From Holothuria scabra (lineage: Eukaryota > Echinodermata > Holothuroidea > Aspidochirotida > Holothuriidae), in the NCBI GenBank assembly GCA_037179385.1, contig CM074180.1:28191455-28255454 (forward strand): a stretch of DNA of 64,000 nt, read 5' to 3'. The notes under the pieces were generated by a model. The model did no database searches. It was not told the DNA's origin and saw only the letters and a program-made list of their open reading frames with translations. Within the stretch, counting starts at the first letter, position 1, and each line of letters opens with the position of its first letter. Made by a program: the position numbers and the translations under genes. Positions 58,360 through 64,000 of the stretch are shown here, piece after piece.

Positions 58360-59437
58360 ATCCTAAGTCGTCATGCTTGGGAAATGCTACCTTTACAGTG
58401 TAGTAACATTGTGTTTGTTCCACCCATAGCCCTGTATGCAATAATGATGGGTACTCCAGTTATTTAAGTTCATGATCATGCCAAGTTTTTGACACTTACT
58501 ATTTACATTTCTGTTACAGACACGAATCTTTGTTGTCTCACCACTATTACTGTATGTCTACTTGTGGCCTTCTATGTTTAAGGTCATTAACTTGCAACTT
58601 GTACATGGATGGTTTATAGGGGGGGGGATGAAAGCACAATTTTCATGTCTATGGAATCCTCATTCAATCCCTGCAGAACCTCTTCCTGATCAATTATCTC
58701 TCCTTTTCATGTACTACAAACCAACTGGATATATGTGTAATTGCATGTTGTTATGAACTGTAGCCCATTAGATTACTAATTCTTTTTTTTCTTCATCAAG
58801 ATTACTATTCTGCTGGTAATGGAGGTATGCCTTTTTCATTGTGAAAATTAAAAAGTAGATGATATTTAGGTGATATTTACATAAAGTTGATCAATTTATT
58901 TTTAGGCAGGAGGGAAGTTTGCAGCGTCTTCCATGCTTAATTGAGAAAGAGAATCATAAAAGAATAGTTTTTGCACTATATATTTCATTGCTTTATGATC
59001 GTTGCAGATTTATAACCTATCCAGTGATTGGCTTTAAGAAAAATAAAATGATAGGCCAAAGGACAACCTTTTAGCAGAAAACTGGTTGTCCTTGTGAAAT
59101 AGGGTAGACTTGTCCTGATAATTTTTTATAAGTGGTAGATACATACCAAATTAGTAGTTACATACTAAATTGAGAAAAAAATTTTGGTGGTTACAGCTGG
59201 ACATATTTGAAAATCAAGAAATATCAAGTTGGTGGACATCATGTTCATTCTTGATTGCATGGAAATTGACATGTTTTGCACTCAAAATGTTTGGTTGCCG
59301 ACATGAGGGCAACCTTCTACAAAATTTTTGTAATATTTTGTAGTCGTCTGACAGAAATTCTTCTGGTCTTGGACATGAAGATGCCTGTTATAATCCCACA
59401 CTGTTGGGTTTTATCTTGCTTCTTTTTACCTTTCCAG
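58360..59437. other. Probable intron or upstream region of CSKMT-like gene
   Basis: AT-rich with no accepted exon. It ends in a good polypyrimidine tract and acceptor, TTTTTACCTTTCCAG (59423-59437). Confidence 0.5.
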
Positions 59438-60141
59438 GCTACTGTGAAAATATAGAGCAGAGAATCAAAGACATGGGGAGAAAGTCTTTCTGGAATAAAT
59501 TTTATGATGAGAAAAAACAGAAGAAGAAAACATTTGACTGGTTTTTTGAATACAGAGAAGTAAGAAGCACAATTCAGGGCATAGTTGAGACACTAAAGAC
59601 ACAGAATTCTCAAAGAGCTCTCAGAGTTCTAGATATAGGGTGTGGTACATCCACTATGGCTCTTGAAATCGCTAATGACTACAGGGACATTGCTAATGTT
59701 TGGTGCCTGGATTTTTCAATTGTTGCATTGCAGGAACTTAAAGCGCAACAAAGGGAACCCCAGTGGAAAGACAGATCATATTCAAATGTTGATTTTGTCA
59801 CAGCAGATGCTATGAATCTTCCTTTCAAAGATAAGACCTTTGACCTGATCTTAGAAAAAGGGACTTTGGATGCAATGTTGAAAACTCAGTTTTTGTTACA
59901 AAAAGCTCCTGACTTTGTTGGTGAAGTTGTGAGGATTTTAAATAGACAAGGAATCTACTGTCAGTTCTCAGATGAAGATCCAGAACTTCGTTTACCTATT
60001 CTACAGAAGGCAAGACAAAACCAGTGGATGCTCTGTCAACATGAAATTTCTGTTAGGTACAAAAACCTTTTACCTGAATCATCAATTAATTATTTTATGT
60101 ACTGCATATCACACAAAGGTGGAAATAATACAAGGAGTTAA
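59438..60141 (+). CDS. CSKMT: Citrate synthase-lysine N-methyltransferase-like, terminal exon
   Basis: A seven-beta-strand, SAM-dependent methyltransferase. Counting from the acceptor, it has FWNKFYDEKKQKKK, then TFDWFFEYREV (about 32-42) and the SAM-binding LDIGCGTS (about 65-72). LDFS follows (91-94), then DFVTADAMNLPF (119-130), LEKGTLDA (139-146) and FSDEDPELRLP (177-187). The FDWFF, LD(I/V)GCGTS, DKGT/EKGT and QFSDEDP(D/E)(L/V)RLP blocks match what is known of animal CSKMT (METTL12). That mitochondrial enzyme methylates citrate synthase. The exon begins in phase 1 (xGC TAC TGT) and ends at TAA 60139-60141. Its length is close to the full vertebrate protein without the transit peptide, so the start and mitochondrial signal should lie in an upstream exon not found here. 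An internal ATG (59473) is possible but less likely. No frameshift or key-residue loss is evident. Confidence 0.88.
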
Positions 60142-60480
60142 AAATCATTCCAAGCAACATCATGTCATATTTTGTGGTGTAAAATATTGTGTGTGGTACA
60201 GTTTAACTAACAGTTTCATTTGATGGTGTGGGTTTGTCCCCACACCCTAACTCCTATCCCCTAGGCAGAGACCTAATGCATAAAAATGCTAATCCGCAAC
60301 CCTAACCCTAATTTCAATGAGTTGGGAGACCAATGAGATGGGATAATGTAGAGGGATACTAAAGAAAAGTGGTACTAATGATACGAATTCAGCTAATTAG
60401 TGGACCAATGAGACATGTGGCCAGTGAGGAGAGGAATCAATGAAATGAAAGGGGCCAATGAGAAGAGGAACTAATGAGAC
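60142..60480 (+). other. 3' flank of the methyltransferase exon
   Basis: 3'-UTR-like AT-rich sequence without a clear AATAAA. It is followed by degenerate repeats of (C)CAATGAGA at about 60312-60475. Confidence 0.45.
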
Positions 60481-60862
60481 TGTATAGAGTGGAGTGACCC
60501 CCTTGCACCAATTGCCAGTGTTGGGGTGAACAGACTGCAGTTTTAAATTGTTTAGTTAGAGACCTTGGATCTGGAAGTGGCCTCCGAAAAACACAATTTT
60601 CTGTCATCAAATCTTTTAATGCTGCTGTGGGTAACATCTCAGAAATGCGAAATTGCTGAAAAAAATCTGACCGGAAACTAGAACTTACTCTTGACAAATT
60701 CTAATGGAGAATTTGTATGTCATAGATGGTAAAGTAAGTCGAACTTTAAAACTGATCCTTACTGAATATTATCTTGAATGTATTCTTATTAGCTAAACTT
60801 ATCTGCCTGATGGAATGAGCAAACCTCCCGAGATTGTAAGTTAACCGGTGTCGTGTGAAAAC

Positions 60863-61078
60863 ATGCAAGAGAAAAACCAGACCAGTGACTATCAAATTTA
60901 CCTACTAACAAAACGCTATGTACAACATTGTGAACAGAGTGCGAAACTGCTAGCCAGTGCCCAGAAGCTACTCAAGAAGAGAATGTTATCATTTGAAATA
61001 AGCCGGGAAATCTTGAGTTTTGCTTTGCTTCACCCACAGTCTACATGGACTATTTACGAAAACCTCAGAAGAGGTTAG
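60863..61078 (+). CDS. Short exon-like ORF, unknown
   Basis: From ATG 60863 the frame gives about 71 residues (MQEKNQTSDYQIYLLTKRYV ... AKLLASAQKLLKKRMLSFEI, REILSFALLHP, IYENLRRG). The composition is protein-like: amphipathic and helix-rich, with many L, K, S and E. GAG|GTTAGT at 61071-61076 could be a splice donor, making this a first coding exon. Otherwise it ends at TAG. The frame extends five codons upstream to GTG. I do not recognise the family. Confidence 0.35.
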   Translation: MQEKNQTSDYQIYLLTKRYVQHCEQSAKLLASAQKLLKKRMLSFEISREILSFALLHPQSTWTIYENLRRG

Positions 61079-61150
61079 TCTGTTGCAACATTTAGCACCA
61101 CCTTTGAGGTGATTTTTTGTTCCTTTGCCAAAACATATTTTAAGATGAAA

Positions 61151-61180
61151 GGGGACCTGCCCCCACTGGATACGCCAGTG
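61151..61180 (-). mobile_element. hAT-type terminus
   Basis: CCTGCCCCCACTGGATACGCCAGTG inverts to CACTGGCGTATCCAGTGGGG. This is a hAT-like end with a G-run inward. The partner was not identified. Confidence 0.45.
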
Positions 61181-61199
61181 AAGGGATACAAGAATATGG

Positions 61200-61920
61200 C
61201 TTATATAGTTTTACTTTGAAAATGTTTGGGGACGGTTCAACATGTTAAGAGGATTATTTGTGAATTACTTTGACTTCGGTTTTGGCTTTCCAGTAATGCA
61301 AGGAACTTTGAGGATTTGGGAGATTATTGAAGAATCTTTCCTCCCTATTGCCTTATACTAGTTTGCCGATTGGAGATCGTTCATGTTGCATTACGTTATC
61401 TTAGGACTGCAGATTGAGGCTCTCCGATGTCATTTAAAAAGTTTCCAAAATTTGTGTTGCCATTTTAGACAAATTTGAAAATGAAAGCTCATATCTTTAA
61501 AAATTTGAATCTCATCACACGATTTTGATGGTAAAGACACAGTTCTCAACCGGAGTCTTTTGATGGTCTGTTTGCGAATTTGTCATTTCCAGCGCGAGGG
61601 AAATTTTTTCTTAAGTGTGAGTGTTACTGCATTTGAGAATACAATTCTTGGTTCGAGAAGAGCGCTGAAACTTTTGATTTAGACTTTAAAACAGTGTGCA
61701 GAAATATGGAGTTTGTATTAGAGAGAATTCGGAATTTGATGAAAGAAAAGTTGGGAAACGGCGCTGCAGTTTTGTCGGTGCACCCGATGCTCTGGTTTCG
61801 TATACATACGACAAAATTCCGGGGATTTTCATTTTCAGAACTCGAGAAATTTTCCGAAAATCGCGCTTACTCTAAACAAATAAAGAACTTGTGGAGAGAT
61901 CTCACAATTTTATGAAACAG
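61200..61920. repeat. Diverged relative of the 22.6-kb dispersed repeat
   Basis: Phrases such as TTTGTCATTTCCAGCGCGAG, TTGGGAAACGGC and GAAATTTTCCGAAAATC resemble the interior of the CATAGGCGTA family. The open frame at 61694-61915 is explained by this and is not called. Confidence 0.4.
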
Positions 61921-61929
61921 AAATTTGGA

Positions 61930-63800
61930 AAACCGTACTTTTATTGACCAGTGTTAAAGGGAAAGTTTAAGCAAAAATTTAATTTTCATATGTGAAAGAG
62001 GAATCAAATCTACACAGTGTGTTGAAATTTCTGTTCAAATTGGACATGTGTGTTCTGAGATATCAGTAAATGCAGTCAGTAGATTTGTGAATACGACCTC
62101 CCTGTGGGGGATGCCAAATTTGTGAAGTTCTCATGCCACTTATGCAATCACATTTTTATAACATGGGTTTGAGTAGGAGAAAATTAACTCTTAATTTGAA
62201 AGAAAAACAAAAGACTGCAGACTATTATGTGGGAAAATGATGTCATAAGTGCTTGCTTCGAGTTCACTTTTTGTTGAAAATGTGAAAACTTTAAGTGCTC
62301 ATATCTTGAGAACCACACATCGGATTTCCATGCAAATTTCACCAAAATGCTAAGACTAAGTACCTCTCTAACATACAGAAGCCAGCTATGGCCTTAAACC
62401 CTTCTTTTAATTGACGATTTGGAGTAAATCCATGGAACGGCAAATTTCTTTATTTTTTATTTTTATTATTTTTTTTAATTTTTAGAGCCAAGGCAATACC
62501 CCCTATGGCCGCACGAGGTTGTCCTTTAGGGGATGGTGACTCTTTGCCCGACTTCAGATCCCACCTACGGACATAATCTCTTCCCAACTGAGGTACCGAA
62601 GAATGCCGGATTCAGCAAGATTTTGGTCCATTAGGGCAACAGCCGGCGGCCTCTCGTCCCGTCCGGGAATGCTCTCCTTTCTATGTAGCGATGCAACTGT
62701 TAAGAACAGCTTTCGATGAAATGCATTCGATTACTGACATGTTTTTAAAACAATATATCTTACACACTTGACCTGTAATTTCTCCAAATAGGTTTCATAG
62801 AAGTTTGCGTAATAAGCCCCATTCACTCACCCGCTCAGTCTATGAAAGATGAGTAATAATGTAGCAGGAATACTTATGTTTCAAATCGGTGAAACATTCA
62901 AAAATAAGTAGCCAAAAGCCCGAAAGCTGACAATTATCAAATTGTGATAGCGAGTGCACTTGGATGCCCTGCAGTGTTTATACCAACAAAAACAGCAACA
63001 TCATCATGATCAACAACAACAAATGAAAGTTATGTAGCTCTTTACAGAAATAAGAATTATGTCAAATCGCTTTACAGCGTTATATAGGCTATAAACAACA
63101 AAGCAGACTGTAAATGCAAAGCATTCGAACTTTCTTTTATTTTATTGGAAGGCGAACCCACTGGCTCGCCCATTTGAACTCGAGCAATATGTACAATATT
63201 TACAAAAATTACAATTTTGATTAAATGAAAATGAAGATACATAGGCCATTGATAATTCAAATACATAGGACTGAACATTCATAAAGACAAAGAATAAATT
63301 AAAAACACTCATTTGACCGATCGATCCATGTAAAAAGTAAGCAAATAAAGATGAACGATATATGAACGCACATTCCCTGAGTAAGAACACACACCGATTC
63401 CCTCGATTTCTCGGATAACGCATGCACTGAAGTAAAGATGGTGTAAAGATGGGCCTTAAATAGTATAAAAAACAAATACAAGCTAACACATGCGGAAATA
63501 AATTAGAATTTCGCAAACGGTACGAACTTAAACCGAACTAGGTTCGGTTAATGAAATCATATAAACAAAATAGGGATAAAGCACAATTGGAATTAGAAGC
63601 CAAAAAGACCCGTTAATAATTGTTTCTAGGAATCATAACAATGACAGCAAGGAACGCAGAGGAACATAAACACACCAAATTACCGGTCGAAGATGTAAGA
63701 ATAATTACCCCCGTCGTGGCGTAAAAGAATAATTCAAACTAATGACAAGGAGGAAAAACCATTAGAAAAGAAAAATTTAAACAAAACTAAAAGTTAAAAA
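61930..63800. other. No gene recognised
   Basis: AT-rich. A GC-richer block at 62500-62710 (GCCGCACGAGGTTGTCC, GGCGGCCTCTCGTCCCGTCC) stands out and may be a SINE-like or retroposed fragment. No family was recognised. Confidence 0.35.
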
Positions 63801-63814
63801 AGAGAGAAAATAAA

Positions 63815-63950
63815 AATCAAGGACGATGAGAAGAAAGATGCGATTGAAGATGAGATTTAAACTGATCAAAAGAGGGGAAAACACGAATATCACAAGGTAA
63901 AACAGTCCCTGCTATCATTGGCCAATTTGGAAATTTATCGTTAAACAGTG
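63815..63950 (-). repeat. Possible LINE C-terminal fragment
   Basis: The minus-strand frame reads NDKFPNWPMIAGTVLPCDIR then VFPSFDQFKSHLQSHLSS. This resembles the W-N-x-L-P ... S-x-x-x-F-K-x-x-L tail found at the end of many LINE polyproteins. It is short, and the upstream frame is broken. Confidence 0.3.
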
Positions 63951-63987
63951 CGCATCGCCCCAAAACATTTCAAAGCAGCTGCGGGGA

Positions 63988-64000
63988 CAGGGGTGGCGCC
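63988..64000 (+). mobile_element. Start of another GGTGGCGCCA-family hAT
   Basis: The last 13 bases, CAGGGGTGGCGCC, match the terminus of the element at 30714-33624 (right end, inverted). The element would continue beyond the window. Confidence 0.65.

Noticed and set aside
61694..61915. 73-codon plus-strand frame
   Set aside because: The surrounding text resembles the dispersed CATAGGCGTA family interior.

Overview
This is eukaryotic DNA from a repeat-laden, AT-rich metazoan genome. It shows introns and exons, CR1-type LINEs with microsatellite tails, a DIRS-type tyrosine-recombinase retroelement, many hAT-type non-autonomous DNA transposons and tRNA-like SINE fragments. That mix, plus frequent TAGGCCTA-type words, suggests a marine invertebrate, perhaps an echinoderm or another deuterostome; the species is inferred, not demonstrated. 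No prokaryotic operons, CRISPR arrays, rRNA genes or convincing intact tRNA genes were seen.

Host coding content is sparse. The one confident gene is the last coding exon of a CSKMT/METTL12-like citrate synthase lysine methyltransferase (59438-60141, +). A symmetric phase 1-1, cysteine-rich, Sushi-like exon lies at 3275-3646 (-), and a short exon-like ORF at 60863-61078 (+).

The rest is layered mobile DNA. 0.9-1.8 kb: a TIR element with a HIRAN-like ORF and an unusually long target duplication. 5.8-8.8 kb: a three-level nest (old repeat, 5-bp-TSD MITE, hAT). 9.9-14.0 kb: a hAT element carrying a 5'-truncated CR1 LINE. 14.9-18.2 kb: hAT within hAT. 18.4-20.2 kb: about 12 tandem ~145-bp units, each with a nuclear-receptor DR1-like site. 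20.5-23.8 kb: hAT within hAT. 24.6-25.5 kb: an inverted-repeat element with YY1-like words. 29.8-30.4 kb: a long (GTTA)n array on a SINE. 30.7-33.6 kb: a hAT with an internal promoter-like insert. 34.35-39.25 kb: a cluster of giant palindromes, paired inverted MITEs and a foldback-like element with 21-bp tandem-repeat arms. 44.9-47.3 kb: a hAT carrying a LINE whose (ATAAC)n tail has grown to ~400 bp. 48.4-51.7 kb: a hAT interrupted by a DIRS fragment. 53.0-56.3 kb: a hAT with subterminal hexamer arrays. The last 13 bases are the start of another hAT end.

No intact transposase was recognised, so the hAT-type copies look non-autonomous. Nine of them carry 8-bp flanking duplications (four perfect, five with one or two mismatches), and this is the strongest structural evidence in the window. 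All comparisons were made by eye, so boundaries in degenerate copies are approximate.
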